Notes: generated from the letters alone by a model not told the origin. DNA of 64,000 nucleotides from an uncultured Lachnospiraceae bacterium (GCA_902783775.1 CACZSI010000097.1:1-64000), one strand, 5' to 3'; counted from the stretch's first letter, positions 15,936 through 25,523 are shown. Program-made: numbers and translations.

Positions 15936-16958
15936 TTATACCCTTTCCTGCCACTCTAGGTCAGAATACTCATTTGTAAGTGCTCTATTCATTAACTCTA
16001 TCATACATGTTCTAGCTTCTTTTCCTTCGAACAATACTTCGTTAACTGCCTGAGTAATAGGCATATCAACATTGTTTTTCTTAGCTAATTCTAATGCAGC
16101 CTTAGCTGAAACAGCACCTTCCACTACCATGTTAACTTCTTTTTTAGCATCCTCTAGAGAATAACCTTTTCCAATTAAAACTCCGGCTCTACGGTTTCTA
16201 GAATGTTTACTCTGACAAGTAACAATTAAATCACCGATTCCAGATAATCCGTGGAAAGTTCTCTGATGGCCACCTAATTTAGTTCCAAGAGCTGTAATCT
16301 CCTTAATTCCTCTAGTAATTAATGCAGCCTCTGTGTTGTCACCACAACCGCCGATTCCATCTAAGATACCTGCAGCTAGGGCAATAATATTCTTTAATGA
16401 ACCGCCTAACTCGATACTCTTTCTATCTGGGCTGGCATATGTTCTAAAATAATCATTTGCAAAAGCCTTCTGAACCTTTACTGCTGTCTCCTTAGTTGAA
16501 GCACCTACAACTACCGCTGTAGGAACCTTTTTTCCTACCTCCTCAGCATGGCTAGGTCCTGATAAAACTACTGCATCTGCATCAGGAATTTCATCCTCAA
16601 TAACCTCAGTCATTGTATAGTATGTATTATCTTCAATACCCTTAGCCACATCTACAATAATCTGTCCCTTAGGAACAAACTCCTTCAATGTCTTAGATGT
16701 GCTTCTTACGAATGAAGATGCCACAGCCATTACAATTATTTCAGAATCTTTAACTGCTTCTTCCATATCATTTGTGATTAAAATTCCCTCAGGAATCTTA
16801 ACTCCAGGAAGACTGATTTTGTTTTCACGATTAGTATTCAAATCATCTACTTCTCTCTGTAAAAAAGACCATAGTGATACGTCATTTCCATTCTCATATA
16901 ATACTTTCGCTAAAGCGATGGCCCATCCTCCGCCACCTAAAACTGTAACTTTTGCCAT
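15936..16958 (-). CDS. gpsA: Glycerol-3-phosphate dehydrogenase [NAD(P)+]
   Basis: 340 residues from the ATG at 16956-16958, which is preceded by AAAAAGGAGG; the frame is open 14 codons further upstream but there it overlaps the end of plsY. The Rossmann motif reads VLGGGGWAIALAKVL rather than the commoner GAGSWGTAL. Later motifs LSGPSHAEEV, the catalytic-lysine region ELGGSLKNIIALAAG and GLSGIGDLIVTC fit GpsA. It reduces dihydroxyacetone phosphate to sn-glycerol 3-phosphate, the substrate of PlsY, whose gene lies immediately upstream (stop-start gap 1 base). Secure. Confidence 0.96.
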   Translation of the reverse strand: MAKVTVLGGGGWAIALAKVLYENGNDVSLWSFLQREVDDLNTNRENKISLPGVKIPEGILITNDMEEAVKDSEIIVMAVASSFVRSTSKTLKEFVPKGQIIVDVAKGIEDNTYYTMTEVIEDEIPDADAVVLSGPSHAEEVGKKVPTAVVVGASTKETAVKVQKAFANDYFRTYASPDRKSIELGGSLKNIIALAAGILDGIGGCGDNTEAALITRGIKEITALGTKLGGHQRTFHGLSGIGDLIVTCQSKHSRNRRAGVLIGKGYSLEDAKKEVNMVVEGAVSAKAALELAKKNNVDMPITQAVNEVLFEGKEARTCMIELMNRALTNEYSDLEWQERV

Positions 16959-16959
16959 A

Positions 16960-17619
16960 TTAAGCCTCCTTTTTCTGACCAATCTTACGCTCTGTTCCAT
17001 TGATTAGTCTCTTTATATTTTCTTTATGACGAACAAACGATAATACAACCATTATTCCCGTCAATATATATAGTTCGATTTTATTAGATTTGAAAATTCC
17101 ATCTATCCATCCAATATTGGACCATATTACCATCTCAACAAATAAACCGGTAATTAGTAACAATGAACTAAGTGATACATATCTAGTAATTGCCACACAA
17201 CCAAAAAATAATAATAATCCTACCGGAAAGAATTTTATATCGAACAATGATAAGGCTACAATCATTCCTGCACTTGTAGCTATTCCCTTACCACCTTTAA
17301 ATCCATTATAAAATGGAAAATTATGTCCTAAGATAGCTCCCAAACCTGAGTATAAAACTAAAGTCATAGGCTCAGTTGGCATAAACTGCTTAGCTATTAT
17401 TATTGCTATTACAGCAGCCAATATTGCCTTAAATAAATCCCCAAAAAAAGTGAAGATTCCATATTTAAAGCCCATAGTTCTCATCATATTAGTAGTTCCA
17501 ATATTTCCACTACCGTGCTTTCTTATATCTACATTATGTAATTTTCCTAAAATAACTCCAGTTTCGAATAATCCGCATATATAACCAATTATTAAACATA
17601 CTACTCTTGGCCAAATCAT
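16960..17619 (-). CDS. plsY: Acyl-phosphate:glycerol-3-phosphate acyltransferase
   Basis: 219 residues from the ATG at 17617-17619, just after the der stop (17621); GAGGAAGG inside the der end serves as ribosome-binding site. A polytopic membrane protein with about six hydrophobic segments and the PlsY glycine-rich motifs GSGNIGTTN, NGFKGGKGIATS and the GHNFPFYN loop. It acylates glycerol 3-phosphate (made by GpsA next door) with acyl-phosphate made by PlsX (34696-35709 in this window). The frame is open 19 more codons upstream inside der, which are not PlsY-like. Confidence 0.96.
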   Translation of the reverse strand: MIWPRVVCLIIGYICGLFETGVILGKLHNVDIRKHGSGNIGTTNMMRTMGFKYGIFTFFGDLFKAILAAVIAIIIAKQFMPTEPMTLVLYSGLGAILGHNFPFYNGFKGGKGIATSAGMIVALSLFDIKFFPVGLLLFFGCVAITRYVSLSSLLLITGLFVEMVIWSNIGWIDGIFKSNKIELYILTGIMVVLSFVRHKENIKRLINGTERKIGQKKEA

Positions 17620-17620
17620 T

Positions 17621-18943
17621 TTATTTTTCCTTCCTCTCTCTGATAATAAATTTAAGAGGGGTACCTCTAAATCCAAATGCCTCTCTTATTTTGTTTTCAA
17701 TATATCTAGTATATGAGAAATGCATTAATTGCTTATCATTAACGAAAATAACAAATGTAGGCGGTTTAACGGCCACCTGTGTAATATAATATAGTTTTAA
17801 TCTTCTACCCTTATCTGATGGTGGCTGCTGTAAAACAACTGCCTCAGACATAATTTCATTAAGAATACCTGTCTCGATTCTCATTGCATGGTTAGCTAAT
17901 ACCATGTCAATTATACTAAACATCTTACCTAATCTCTGACCTGTTTTAGCAGAAATAAAAGTAATCTCGGCATAAGTCATAAAGGATAGAATCTGTCTAA
18001 TCTTATCTGTAAACTCTTTTACAGTCTTAGTGTTTTTCTCAATGGCATCCCACTTATTAACCGCAATAATAGTAGCCTTTCCATTGTCATGAGCTATTCC
18101 TGCAATCTTAGCATCCTGCTCAGTAACACCCTCTGTAGCATCAATTAAAAGAATAACAATATCTGCTCTCTCCACTGCAGCCACAGATCTGATAACACTA
18201 AATCTCTCGATTTCCTCTTTAACCTTAGATTTTCTTCTAAGTCCGGCTGTATCTATGAAAAGATAATCTTTTCCCTCATAGTTAATATTAGTATCAATGG
18301 CATCTCTAGTGGTACCGGCAATATCACTTACAATAACGCGGTCCTCACCTGTTAACTTGTTAATTAGAGAAGACTTTCCTACATTAGGCTTTCCAATAAC
18401 TGCCACCTTAGGTCTGTCATCCTCATCATCTTCCTTTTCAATATTCTCAAAGTGGCCTGTCACTACATCTAACATATCACCTAAACCACTTTTCTGGATA
18501 GATGAAATAGGCACAGGATCACCTATACCCAAATTATAAAATTCATATACATCTACCATCTGTTTTTTATAATTATCTACTTTATTGACAACTAAAACAA
18601 CAGGCTTGTGGCTCTTTCTTAACATATCTGCCACCTTAGCATCAGCATCCACTAATCCCTGCTTTAAATCAGTCATAAAAATAATTACATCAGCTGTATC
18701 AATAGCAATCTGTGCCTGCTCTCTCATCTGAGATAAAATAATATCCTTACTGTCAGGCTCAATACCACCTGTATCAATAAGTGTGAAGTTATAATCTAAC
18801 CAATCAATATCAGCATAGATTCTATCTCTAGTTACACCTGGTGTATCCTTAACAATCGAAATTTTTTCTCCGGCTAGTGCATTAAACAATGTGGACTTTC
18901 CAACATTAGGTCTTCCAACTATAGCCACAATCGGTTTACTCAT
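17621..18943 (-). CDS. der: Ribosome-associated GTPase Der (EngA)
   Basis: 440 residues with the tandem-GTPase layout unique to Der: first P-loop [16 protein letters not shown] at residue 9, second [16 protein letters not shown] near residue 185, each with DTAG/DTGG and NKxD motifs (NKVD, NKWD), then a C-terminal KH-like domain (about 355-440) ending in basic RERKEK. It acts in 50S subunit assembly. TCCTCC-type ribosome-binding site precedes the start. plsY follows directly. Der next to plsY-gpsA is a conserved arrangement in Clostridia. Confidence 0.97.
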   Translation of the reverse strand: MSKPIVAIVGRPNVGKSTLFNALAGEKISIVKDTPGVTRDRIYADIDWLDYNFTLIDTGGIEPDSKDIILSQMREQAQIAIDTADVIIFMTDLKQGLVDADAKVADMLRKSHKPVVLVVNKVDNYKKQMVDVYEFYNLGIGDPVPISSIQKSGLGDMLDVVTGHFENIEKEDDEDDRPKVAVIGKPNVGKSSLINKLTGEDRVIVSDIAGTTRDAIDTNINYEGKDYLFIDTAGLRRKSKVKEEIERFSVIRSVAAVERADIVILLIDATEGVTEQDAKIAGIAHDNGKATIIAVNKWDAIEKNTKTVKEFTDKIRQILSFMTYAEITFISAKTGQRLGKMFSIIDMVLANHAMRIETGILNEIMSEAVVLQQPPSDKGRRLKLYYITQVAVKPPTFVIFVNDKQLMHFSYTRYIENKIREAFGFRGTPLKFIIRERKEK

Positions 18944-18970
18944 ATTATCCTCCTTAGGAAAAGATTTGTT

Positions 18971-20323
18971 TTATTGCTCATATCTGTTACTAGTACTGTA
19001 ATCCAAACCTTTATAATCCGGATTAATCATTGATTCAACAAAATCTCCCCCACTAGATTTTACAATAACTGTAGGTATTTGTAAAATATTTTCCAAATCA
19101 TCTACGGTAATATCGTCTAAAAATATCTTTTCTCCACTTTTAAGTGTAGTACAAGGTATTACTAATCTCTGACCTAGCTCTTTATCTTTTAGCTGATTAA
19201 TAATATCTTTACCCACTAAAAGCCCTGTTACTGTAATAGTTCTTCCAAAAAAGTCATTTTCTATTAAATAATTATGTATCTTAACATTAGGGAATTTTTT
19301 CATAATATCATGGCATGCATCATCCACAAATTTATGAATTAGTTTTCCGCTAAAGGTGGAAACACTAAACTCTCTGTCGTCGCCTTCAATGCTATCTAGT
19401 TTTTCTTTAACTTCATCTATAAACAATCTAGTCATTCCTACACCGTTTTCTAATTGAATATATCCTTCATATCTCTCGGCCTTTGGAATTTCTTTTTCAG
19501 CCATAATATACCATTCATCGGAGGCCTGAACTACGAAAGATCCGTATTTCTTTTTAAAGTGTTTTTGCCACTTTTCGATAATCTCTATATTGGCAATAGC
19601 ATCCTCTTTATTAAATAATTTTAACGGATATAAGCCCTCTCTAAACTTAGTAAGTCCAGACGGCACAATGGACATAGACTTCATATATGGAATATATTTT
19701 TCAATCTGAGATATTGAATAATCTAATTCATCTAAATCATTTACTCCTTTGCAGCAAACAATCTGTCCATTTATTTCTATCCCGGCATCTGTTAAAACAT
19801 CTAAATATTTAAGCTTTTCACCGGCAAATCTGTTATTTAGCATCTTACATCTTAGTTCAGGATTCATTGTATGAATACTGATATTGATAGGCGCTAAATT
19901 ATATCTGATAATTCTGTTTATATCATCATCGTCCATATTAGTTAATGTAACGTAATTGCCCTGAAGGAAAGATAGTCTAGAGTCATCATCCTTAAAATAA
20001 AGAGTCTCTCTCATGCCCTTAGGCATCTGGTCAATAAAACAGAATATACATTTATTTCTACAGGACTGATAATCATCCATCATTCCACTGTCAAACTCTA
20101 AGCCTAAATCCTCATCCTCATCCTTCTCGATTTCGAACTCCCAGATTTCTCCGTCTTTTTTCTCAATCTCCACTACTATATAGTCATTTTCGCAGTACAT
20201 CTGGTAATCAAAAACATCTTTAGGTGAAAAACCATCTATGGCTAATAAAGTATCCCCTTCTTCGATACCCAATTCATAAGCTATGGAATTTTCCTTAACA
20301 CTCTTTATCAAATGTTTTTTCAT
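18971..20323 (-). CDS. DUF512 radical-SAM-like protein with N-terminal PDZ domain
   Basis: 450 residues. Residues 1-70 look like a PDZ-type domain (VKENSIAYELGIEEGDTLLA). A CRNKCIFC cluster motif (CxxxCxxC) sits near residue 89, followed by a Radical-SAM-like barrel and the C-terminal DUF512 domain. This family commonly neighbours der in Clostridia, as here (27 bases upstream of der). The cluster motif argues for an iron-sulfur, S-adenosylmethionine-dependent activity, but no reaction is known to me. Family call is firm, function open. Confidence 0.88.
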   Translation of the reverse strand: MKKHLIKSVKENSIAYELGIEEGDTLLAIDGFSPKDVFDYQMYCENDYIVVEIEKKDGEIWEFEIEKDEDEDLGLEFDSGMMDDYQSCRNKCIFCFIDQMPKGMRETLYFKDDDSRLSFLQGNYVTLTNMDDDDINRIIRYNLAPINISIHTMNPELRCKMLNNRFAGEKLKYLDVLTDAGIEINGQIVCCKGVNDLDELDYSISQIEKYIPYMKSMSIVPSGLTKFREGLYPLKLFNKEDAIANIEIIEKWQKHFKKKYGSFVVQASDEWYIMAEKEIPKAERYEGYIQLENGVGMTRLFIDEVKEKLDSIEGDDREFSVSTFSGKLIHKFVDDACHDIMKKFPNVKIHNYLIENDFFGRTITVTGLLVGKDIINQLKDKELGQRLVIPCTTLKSGEKIFLDDITVDDLENILQIPTVIVKSSGGDFVESMINPDYKGLDYSTSNRYEQ

Positions 20324-20342
20324 ATACTACTCCTAAATTGCC

Positions 20343-21188
20343 CTACTCACTAATAGTTAAAAATACACCTAAATTTCCTCTTTTACCTTGTGATGCTCTG
20401 TGAGAAAATAAGGTCTTATAGTTATGACATGTACACACATCACTAACAGAAATATTCTCCATTAAAACACCTGCACTTAAAATAATCTGGCGATTTATCT
20501 CCCATAAATTTAACATATACTTATCATTTTTAGGATACATAATTATATCCTTTTTATCAGGCATTAATGAAATAAACTCATCAGCCACATCTTTACTTAC
20601 CTCATAGCAGTCTACGCATATTGACGGACCTATAACCGCTATAATATCTTTAGGGTTACTTCCATAATTTTCACCCATCATTTCTATAGTCTTTTTAGCA
20701 ATCATTTTATGAGTGCCACGCCAACCGCTGTGACACACACCTATAGCCTTGTTTTTCTTATCCACTAAACAAATTGGCACACAATCCGCAAAAAAAGCAG
20801 CAAGTACTACATTTTTTTCATTGGTAATTAGTCCATCCACATCAGTGTATGCTATGTCTTCAAAAATACCTTTACCCTTATTATTCTTATCTGCAATTAA
20901 AACATTGTCAGTGTGAGTCTGAGCTGTCATAACAATGTCTTTAACATCAAAACCAATGGCATCAGCTATCCTTGTAAAATTCTCAATAATATTTTCCTTA
21001 GAATCACCTCTAGTAATCCCTAAATTCATGGATGCTAAATCACCTGTTGAGACTCCACCTATCTTAGTGGAAAACCCATTCTTTAGCCATGGAATTTTAT
21101 CAAGCGCATTAAAGGATAAATATGCCACGCCATTTTTTATATTTGTTTTCGTTGAATTATTGTTATTTTTATTTAAAACTATTCCCAT
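20343..21188 (-). CDS. pgeF: Peptidoglycan editing factor PgeF / laccase-domain protein (YfiH/YlmD)
   Basis: 281 residues. Metal-site motifs of the DUF152/YfiH family are present: the TQTHTDNV histidine, FADCVPICL cysteine, and CHSGWRGTH histidine, then IGPSICVDCYEV. Members act as purine nucleoside phosphorylase/adenosine deaminase-like enzymes, and E. coli YfiH removes misincorporated L-Ser from peptidoglycan precursors. The ribosome-binding site before the chosen ATG is weak (GGTG). It lies 12 bases after yraN and 20 before the DUF512 gene. Confidence 0.9.
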   Translation of the reverse strand: MGIVLNKNNNNSTKTNIKNGVAYLSFNALDKIPWLKNGFSTKIGGVSTGDLASMNLGITRGDSKENIIENFTRIADAIGFDVKDIVMTAQTHTDNVLIADKNNKGKGIFEDIAYTDVDGLITNEKNVVLAAFFADCVPICLVDKKNKAIGVCHSGWRGTHKMIAKKTIEMMGENYGSNPKDIIAVIGPSICVDCYEVSKDVADEFISLMPDKKDIIMYPKNDKYMLNLWEINRQIILSAGVLMENISVSDVCTCHNYKTLFSHRASQGKRGNLGVFLTISE

Positions 21189-21199
21189 ATTTCACCATA

Positions 21200-21544
21200 T
21201 TAAGAAAAAATATTTTCTATAAAATCTATTCTCTCACCTTCTATTGCCAATAAATCATAACTTATAGCCTGATTAAAGCTTAGTTTATTTTCTAATAAAT
21301 AAATTTTAGATGTTCGAAGAATTTTATATATTTTAGCATTGCTAAGGGACTCTATTGCAGAGCCATACTTATTATTTTTTCTATATTTTACTTCAATAAA
21401 ATGGAGAATATTATCCTTTATAGCGATAATATCTATCTCTCCACCTTTAGCATAATAATTCGTTTTTATAATCTTAAAGTTTTTCTTTTCTAAATATATC
21501 AACGCAAGAGATTCAAAATGATTTCCCACTCTCTTTTTATTCAT
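21200..21544 (-). CDS. yraN: YraN family protein (UPF0102, endonuclease-like fold)
   Basis: 114 residues, usual length. The family motif GNHFESLALIYLEKKNFKII opens the protein and the restriction-endonuclease-like core KGGEIDIIAIKDNILHFIEVK carries the E-D-ExK-type residues. YraN proteins are thought to bind or process DNA but no role is established. The gene follows rnhB by 4 bases; the rnhB-yraN pair is widely conserved. Confidence 0.9.
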   Translation of the reverse strand: MNKKRVGNHFESLALIYLEKKNFKIIKTNYYAKGGEIDIIAIKDNILHFIEVKYRKNNKYGSAIESLSNAKIYKILRTSKIYLLENKLSFNQAISYDLLAIEGERIDFIENIFS

Positions 21545-21548
21545 ATAT

Positions 21549-22307
21549 TTATTTTAATATCCCTTCTATAAAAGTCTTTCTGTGTATTGGACATGGGCCA
21601 TATAACTTTAAGGCATCAATATGTTTCTGTGTGCCGTATCCTTTATTGGATTTAAAATCATATTCCGGGAATAACTTATCATATTCATCCATTAAAGAAT
21701 CTCTATATACCTTAGCCACAATACTAGCTGCACCTATGGATATACTTTTAGAATCACCTTTTACAATAGCTACCTGCTTAATATCATTGTCAGGTATCTT
21801 TACTGCATCCACTAATAATAAATCAGGCTTAACCATTAATTCACTAATGGCTTTATTCATTGCACGATATGTAGCCTGAAGAATATTTATATCATCAATT
21901 ACCTCAGGCGAAACTAATGACACCTTAGTGGCCACTGCTTTTTTAACTATTATCTTAGATAATTCTTCTCTTTTTTTAGGCGATAATTTCTTTGAGTCAT
22001 TAATATAAAGTATATCACAGTTTTTAGGTAATATCACTGCCCCTGCAGCCACAGGACCGGCTAAACAGCCTCTGCCCACTTCATCTACGCCGCAGATATA
22101 GTCATAATCGCTATATTTATTTTCAAAGAATTTTATCTTTTCACATCTTTCCAGCTCTTTATGATAATCATCTAATCTTTTTTTAGCTGATTTAACTATT
22201 GTTTTAACGCCAGCTCTAGAATCCGCTTCATATTTTTCAATAAATGCGTATAGTTCTAACTCTGAAGTATTCTTTAATATATCTTTTATATCACTGATTT
22301 TTTCCAT
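21549..22307 (-). CDS. rnhB: Ribonuclease HII
   Basis: 252 residues. The RNase HII active-site motif CGVDEVGRGCLAGPV (D and E of the DEDD set) lies near residue 72, with KGDSKSISIGAASIVAKV and LLVDAV carrying further conserved acidic positions. A 70-residue N-terminal extension, common in Firmicutes RNase HII, is present. It cuts RNA in RNA-DNA hybrids and excises misincorporated ribonucleotides. TCCC-type AGGGAGG ribosome-binding site precedes the start. It lies 17 bases after rbgA. Confidence 0.95.
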   Translation of the reverse strand: MEKISDIKDILKNTSELELYAFIEKYEADSRAGVKTIVKSAKKRLDDYHKELERCEKIKFFENKYSDYDYICGVDEVGRGCLAGPVAAGAVILPKNCDILYINDSKKLSPKKREELSKIIVKKAVATKVSLVSPEVIDDINILQATYRAMNKAISELMVKPDLLLVDAVKIPDNDIKQVAIVKGDSKSISIGAASIVAKVYRDSLMDEYDKLFPEYDFKSNKGYGTQKHIDALKLYGPCPIHRKTFIEGILK

Positions 22308-22324
22308 ATATACCTCCCTTTATC

Positions 22325-23170
22325 CTAAACTCGGTCTAGAGAGATTCTTCCTAGTTTTCCACTTCTAAAATCATCTATAATTAGTTTTGATGCTCTGTCT
22401 AAATCAGGTTCATTGCCCCTCTTTATACATCCTCTAATTCTGGCAATCTCATACATAGTCTCGATAGTTTCTTTTTTTGGTTCAAAACCATATCTCTCAA
22501 CTATGGCATCCTTGTAATCCTTCTCTAAAATCTTTAGTAAGCTAAATGCCATCTCAGCCGAATCAAGGATATTATCATTGATAGTTCCAACTAGCGCTAA
22601 ATGAAGTCCGATAGTTTGATCTTCAAACTTAGGCCATAAAATACCCGGTGTATCTAATAATTCTAAGTTTTTATTAAGTCTAATCCACTGTTTTCCCTTT
22701 GTAACTCCTGGTTTATTACCTGTTTTAGCTACAGATTTTCCAGCATAAGAATTAATAAAAGTAGATTTTCCTACATTAGGAATTCCCACAACCATAGCTC
22801 TAATAGGTCTGTTTACGCCCTTTTTCTGGTTTCTCTCAATTTTTTCCTTACAAGCTATTTTTACTGCTTCATCTATCTTTTTTAAAGTCTTTTTATTTCT
22901 AGAATCAATCTTTAATGTAGTAATACCCTTATCTTCAAAATATTTAGTCCACTTATCATTCTGTATAGGATCTGCTAAATCTGTTTTATTAAGCAATACA
23001 ATTCTAGCCTTATTCTGTCCTAATTTATCAATATCAGGGTTTCTGCTACTAATTACAGTTCTAGCATCTAATAACTCTATTAGTAAATCTATTAATTTAA
23101 TATCTTCTTTCATCTGGCGCACAGCCTTAGTCATATGACCTGGGTACCAGTTAATATTAGTATTATTCAT
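22325..23170 (-). CDS. rbgA: Ribosome biogenesis GTPase YlqF/RbgA
   Basis: 281 residues of circularly permuted GTPase: the NKTDL motif (G4) near residue 60 precedes the P-loop GIPNVGKSTFINSY (G1) and DTPGILWP (G3), as in YlqF. The N-terminus NWYPGHMTKAVRQM is diagnostic. RbgA promotes late 50S assembly. Its position downstream of rplS across a terminator-like hairpin (23201-23227) suggests partial read-through from the rplS promoter. Secure. Confidence 0.96.
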   Translation of the reverse strand: MNNTNINWYPGHMTKAVRQMKEDIKLIDLLIELLDARTVISSRNPDIDKLGQNKARIVLLNKTDLADPIQNDKWTKYFEDKGITTLKIDSRNKKTLKKIDEAVKIACKEKIERNQKKGVNRPIRAMVVGIPNVGKSTFINSYAGKSVAKTGNKPGVTKGKQWIRLNKNLELLDTPGILWPKFEDQTIGLHLALVGTINDNILDSAEMAFSLLKILEKDYKDAIVERYGFEPKKETIETMYEIARIRGCIKRGNEPDLDRASKLIIDDFRSGKLGRISLDRV

Positions 23171-23200
23171 ATATTACCATCCTTTTTTCTAATAGATTAA

Positions 23201-23227
23201 AAGAGAACAGGCAAAACCTGTTCTCTT
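23201..23227 (-). terminator. Terminator or attenuator between rplS and rbgA
   Basis: Perfect 11-bp stem AAGAGAACAGG / CCTGTTCTCTT with a 5-base loop; on the minus strand it is followed by TTTTAATCTATT, a modest T-run. Probably lets some transcription through to rbgA. Confidence 0.75.
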
Positions 23228-23266
23228 AATCTGTTCATAAGAAATTTAAATAAAATTGAAATAAAA

Positions 23267-23617
23267 TTATTTAACTAATTCTTTAACTCTAGTAGCTTTA
23301 CCAACTCTGTTTCTGATGTAGTTAAGTTTAGCTCTTCTTACTTTACCTCTTCTTACAACATCGATGTGATCGATAGTTGGTGAGTAAAGTGGCCAAGTTC
23401 TTTCAACTCCGATACCATTTGAAGTCTTTCTTACAGTGAATGTAGCTCTGTTGCTTCCACCCTGCTTCTTAATAACAAGTCCTTCGAATACCTGGATTCT
23501 AGAACGATTACCCTCAACGATGTTAGCGTGAACTTTAATAGTGTCACCAACGTTAAAAGCTGTTACTTCTTTTCCTTCAATCTGTTCTTTTTCAATTTCT
23601 TTGATAATATCCTGCAT
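23267..23617 (-). CDS. rplS: 50S ribosomal protein L19
   Basis: 116 residues, normal length, with the L19 core [35 protein letters not shown] and [21 protein letters not shown]19 sits at the 30S-50S interface. AAGGAGG precedes the start. It has its own promoter (23696-23724) directly after the trmD stop and a possible structured leader (23638-23671), so its dosage is uncoupled from trmD. Confidence 0.97.
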   Translation of the reverse strand: MQDIIKEIEKEQIEGKEVTAFNVGDTIKVHANIVEGNRSRIQVFEGLVIKKQGGSNRATFTVRKTSNGIGVERTWPLYSPTIDHIDVVRRGKVRRAKLNYIRNRVGKATRVKELVK

Positions 23618-23637
23618 AATATCCTCCTTATTATTTC

Positions 23638-23671
23638 GATGCTCTTAATACTTCTGTAACAGAGGAACATC
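23638..23671 (-). promoter_or_regulatory. Possible structured leader of rplS
   Basis: In the leader between promoter and ribosome-binding site, GATGTTC pairs with GAGCATC (one G-U) and encloses a small TCTG-TTA-CAGA hairpin. L19 leader RNAs that bind the protein are known in Firmicutes; I cannot show this is one. Confidence 0.4.
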
Positions 23672-23695
23672 TTTTTTTCTTATACAGCACGTAAT

Positions 23696-23724
23696 ATAAT
23701 AACATATTGCTATGCAAATATCAA
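23696..23724 (-). promoter_or_regulatory. Promoter of rplS
   Basis: Minus-strand TTGATA (23719-23724), 17-base spacer, TATTAT (23696-23701), starting 2 bases after the trmD stop. It gives a leader of about 70 bases. Confidence 0.7.
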
Positions 23725-23726
23725 GG

Positions 23727-24461
23727 TTAATCCTGCATTTTTAATTTATTAATTAATTCAATATCTTCCTTAGATAATTCTGCCTTTTTTAATAGATCCG
23801 GGCGTCTCTCAAAAGTTCTCTTAACGGACTCCACATGTCTGTACTCATCCACCTTTTTATGATCTCCGGACAATAAAATATCCGGCACAGTTTTTCCCAT
23901 AAAATCGTATGGTCTAGTGTATTGCGGATGCTCTAATAAGTTATCAGAAAAACTTTCCAAAACGCTGGAGTCATCATTTCCTAATACCCCTGGCACCAAT
24001 CTAGAGATTGCATCAATCATAACCATAGACGCCAATTCACCGCCAGTTAGCACATAATCGCCAATAGATAAATTATCAGTTACAATCTCCTCTAAAACTC
24101 TTTCATCGATTCCTTCATAATGCCCGCATAGAAATACCAAATCCTCTTCCATTGATAATTCCTTAGCAATACTCTGATTAAAAGTTTTTCCCTGAGGCGT
24201 TGTATAAATCACTCTAGGCTTTTTTCCTATCTTTTCTTCAATGGATTTATAGCTATCATAAACAGGACCTGGCTGCATAACCATACCGGCACCCCCGCCA
24301 TATGGATAATCATCCACCTGACCGTGCTTATTGCCGGAAAAATCTCTAATATTGACAGCCTCTAGCCCAATTTTTCCCTGTTCAATAGCTCTTCCCGTAA
24401 TGCTGGTATTTAATCCATTTAAAACCATCTCCGGAAAAAGCGTTAAAATATGAAAATTCAT
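23727..24461 (-). CDS. trmD: tRNA (guanine-N1-)-methyltransferase
   Basis: 244 residues. SPOUT-fold methyltransferase with the trefoil-knot motifs YGGGAGMVMQPGP, CGHYEGIDERV and IGDYVLTGGELASMVMIDA, all diagnostic of TrmD. It makes m1G37 in tRNAs reading CNN codons and prevents +1 frameshifting. Start and rimM stop share one base (24461), so translation is coupled. A promoter for rplS begins immediately after its stop. Confidence 0.97.
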   Translation of the reverse strand: MNFHILTLFPEMVLNGLNTSITGRAIEQGKIGLEAVNIRDFSGNKHGQVDDYPYGGGAGMVMQPGPVYDSYKSIEEKIGKKPRVIYTTPQGKTFNQSIAKELSMEEDLVFLCGHYEGIDERVLEEIVTDNLSIGDYVLTGGELASMVMIDAISRLVPGVLGNDDSSVLESFSDNLLEHPQYTRPYDFMGKTVPDILLSGDHKKVDEYRHVESVKRTFERRPDLLKKAELSKEDIELINKLKMQD

Positions 24462-24970
24462 TAATCCATTAACCCCTTTAACATATGTACTAAAATTTCT
24501 CTTTTTTCAATATCCTTATTTAAAATACATTGCTCAATAGACGGAATAAGAACCTCTCCTCCATTATGTAACTTTACTACATAAACATCATTAGCTCCTG
24601 TTTCCATCACATCCTCCAAAACGCCGATATCCTCACCCTCATCTGTGACAATCTTACATCCAATTAAATCCTGAACATAATACAATCCGTCCTCTAAAGG
24701 AATAGCGTTTTCTCTATCAACTAACAAGTCCATAGTTTTGAATTTTTCAACATCATTGATATTATTATATTCTTTAAATTTAATAATAACCATTCCCTTA
24801 AAATATCTTACCTTCTCCACGGTAACAGGGATATATTCACCTCTATTATCTATATATGCGCTTTTTAAGTAGTCAAATCTACTAACATCCTCTGTAGTAG
24901 GCTTAATTTTTAATTCACCTTTTAGGGCATGAGTGTTAGTTATTATTCCAACTCTAAAATAATTTTCCAT
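24461..24970 (-). CDS. rimM: Ribosome maturation factor RimM
   Basis: 169 residues from the ATG at 24968-24970, preceded by GGAGAG at 6 bases; the longer open frame upstream runs through a terminator-like hairpin and is not RimM-like. N-terminal RimM barrel (FRVGIITNTHALKGELKIKP) and C-terminal PRC-barrel (YYVQDLIGCKIVTDEGEDIG, HNGGEVLIPSI) are both present. It assists 30S head assembly through S19. Overlaps trmD by one base. Confidence 0.95.
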   Translation of the reverse strand: MENYFRVGIITNTHALKGELKIKPTTEDVSRFDYLKSAYIDNRGEYIPVTVEKVRYFKGMVIIKFKEYNNINDVEKFKTMDLLVDRENAIPLEDGLYYVQDLIGCKIVTDEGEDIGVLEDVMETGANDVYVVKLHNGGEVLIPSIEQCILNKDIEKREILVHMLKGLMD

Positions 24971-24984
24971 ATAAACTCTCCATA

Positions 24985-25011
24985 ATAAAAGGCTGGTATA
25001 AAACCAGCCTT
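24985..25011 (-). terminator. Terminator/attenuator between khpA and rimM
   Basis: On the minus strand AAGGCTGGT / ACCAGCCTT (9 bp, 5-base loop) followed by TTATT. It ends about 5 bases before the rimM ribosome-binding site, so it may lower rimM-trmD expression relative to rpsP-khpA. Confidence 0.7.
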
Positions 25012-25029
25012 CATGCACTTGTTCAAAAA

Positions 25030-25257
25030 TTATAGTATTTCTACTTTTACTTTCTTGTCAAGGTTAGTTGAAGCAGCTCTAACTACGGCACGAATAGCCT
25101 TAGCAATTCTACCCTTCTTACCTATAACTTTACCCATGTCGTTCTCTGCAACATGAAGCTGAACAATAAGGATTCCATTTTCCTCTTTCTCTGTAACTAC
25201 CACATCACTAGGAGAATCAACAAGTGCTTTTGCAATTGTCTCTACTAATTCCTTCAT
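25030..25257 (-). CDS. khpA: KH-domain RNA-binding protein KhpA
   Basis: 75 residues forming a single KH domain with the GKKG loop (VIGKKGRIAKAIRAVVRAA). KhpA (YlqC) is a small RNA chaperone that partners KhpB/Jag in Gram-positive bacteria and affects cell size and sRNA binding. Located 20 bases after rpsP, its conserved position between rpsP and rimM. AGGAGG precedes the start. Confidence 0.94.
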   Translation of the reverse strand: MKELVETIAKALVDSPSDVVVTEKEENGILIVQLHVAENDMGKVIGKKGRIAKAIRAVVRAASTNLDKKVKVEIL

Positions 25258-25277
25258 GAATTGCGCCTCCTAATCAA

Positions 25278-25523
25278 TTATTTTGTGATTCCAGCAATCT
25301 TAAGGATCTTTCCTACTGTCTCTGTAGGCTGAGCACCATTTCCTAACCATTTTTTAATAGCTTCTTCCTTAACGTCGATTACGCTAGGATCCTTAGTTGG
25401 ATCATATGTTCCAACTTCCTCGATAAATCTTCCATCTCTAGGTGCTCTAGCATCAGCTACAACTATTCTATAAAATGGAGCTTTCTTCTTTCCCATTCTC
25501 TTTAATCTGATTTTTACTGCCAT
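25278..25523 (-). CDS. rpsP: 30S ribosomal protein S16
   Basis: 81 residues, beginning [20 protein letters not shown], the S16 signature, with [20 protein letters not shown] following. S16 is an early-binding 30S assembly protein. GGAGG lies 7 bases upstream of the start. It follows ffh across a bulged hairpin (25565-25595) in an otherwise conserved ffh-rpsP-khpA-rimM-trmD order. Confidence 0.97.
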   Translation of the reverse strand: MAVKIRLKRMGKKKAPFYRIVVADARAPRDGRFIEEVGTYDPTKDPSVIDVKEEAIKKWLGNGAQPTETVGKILKIAGITK

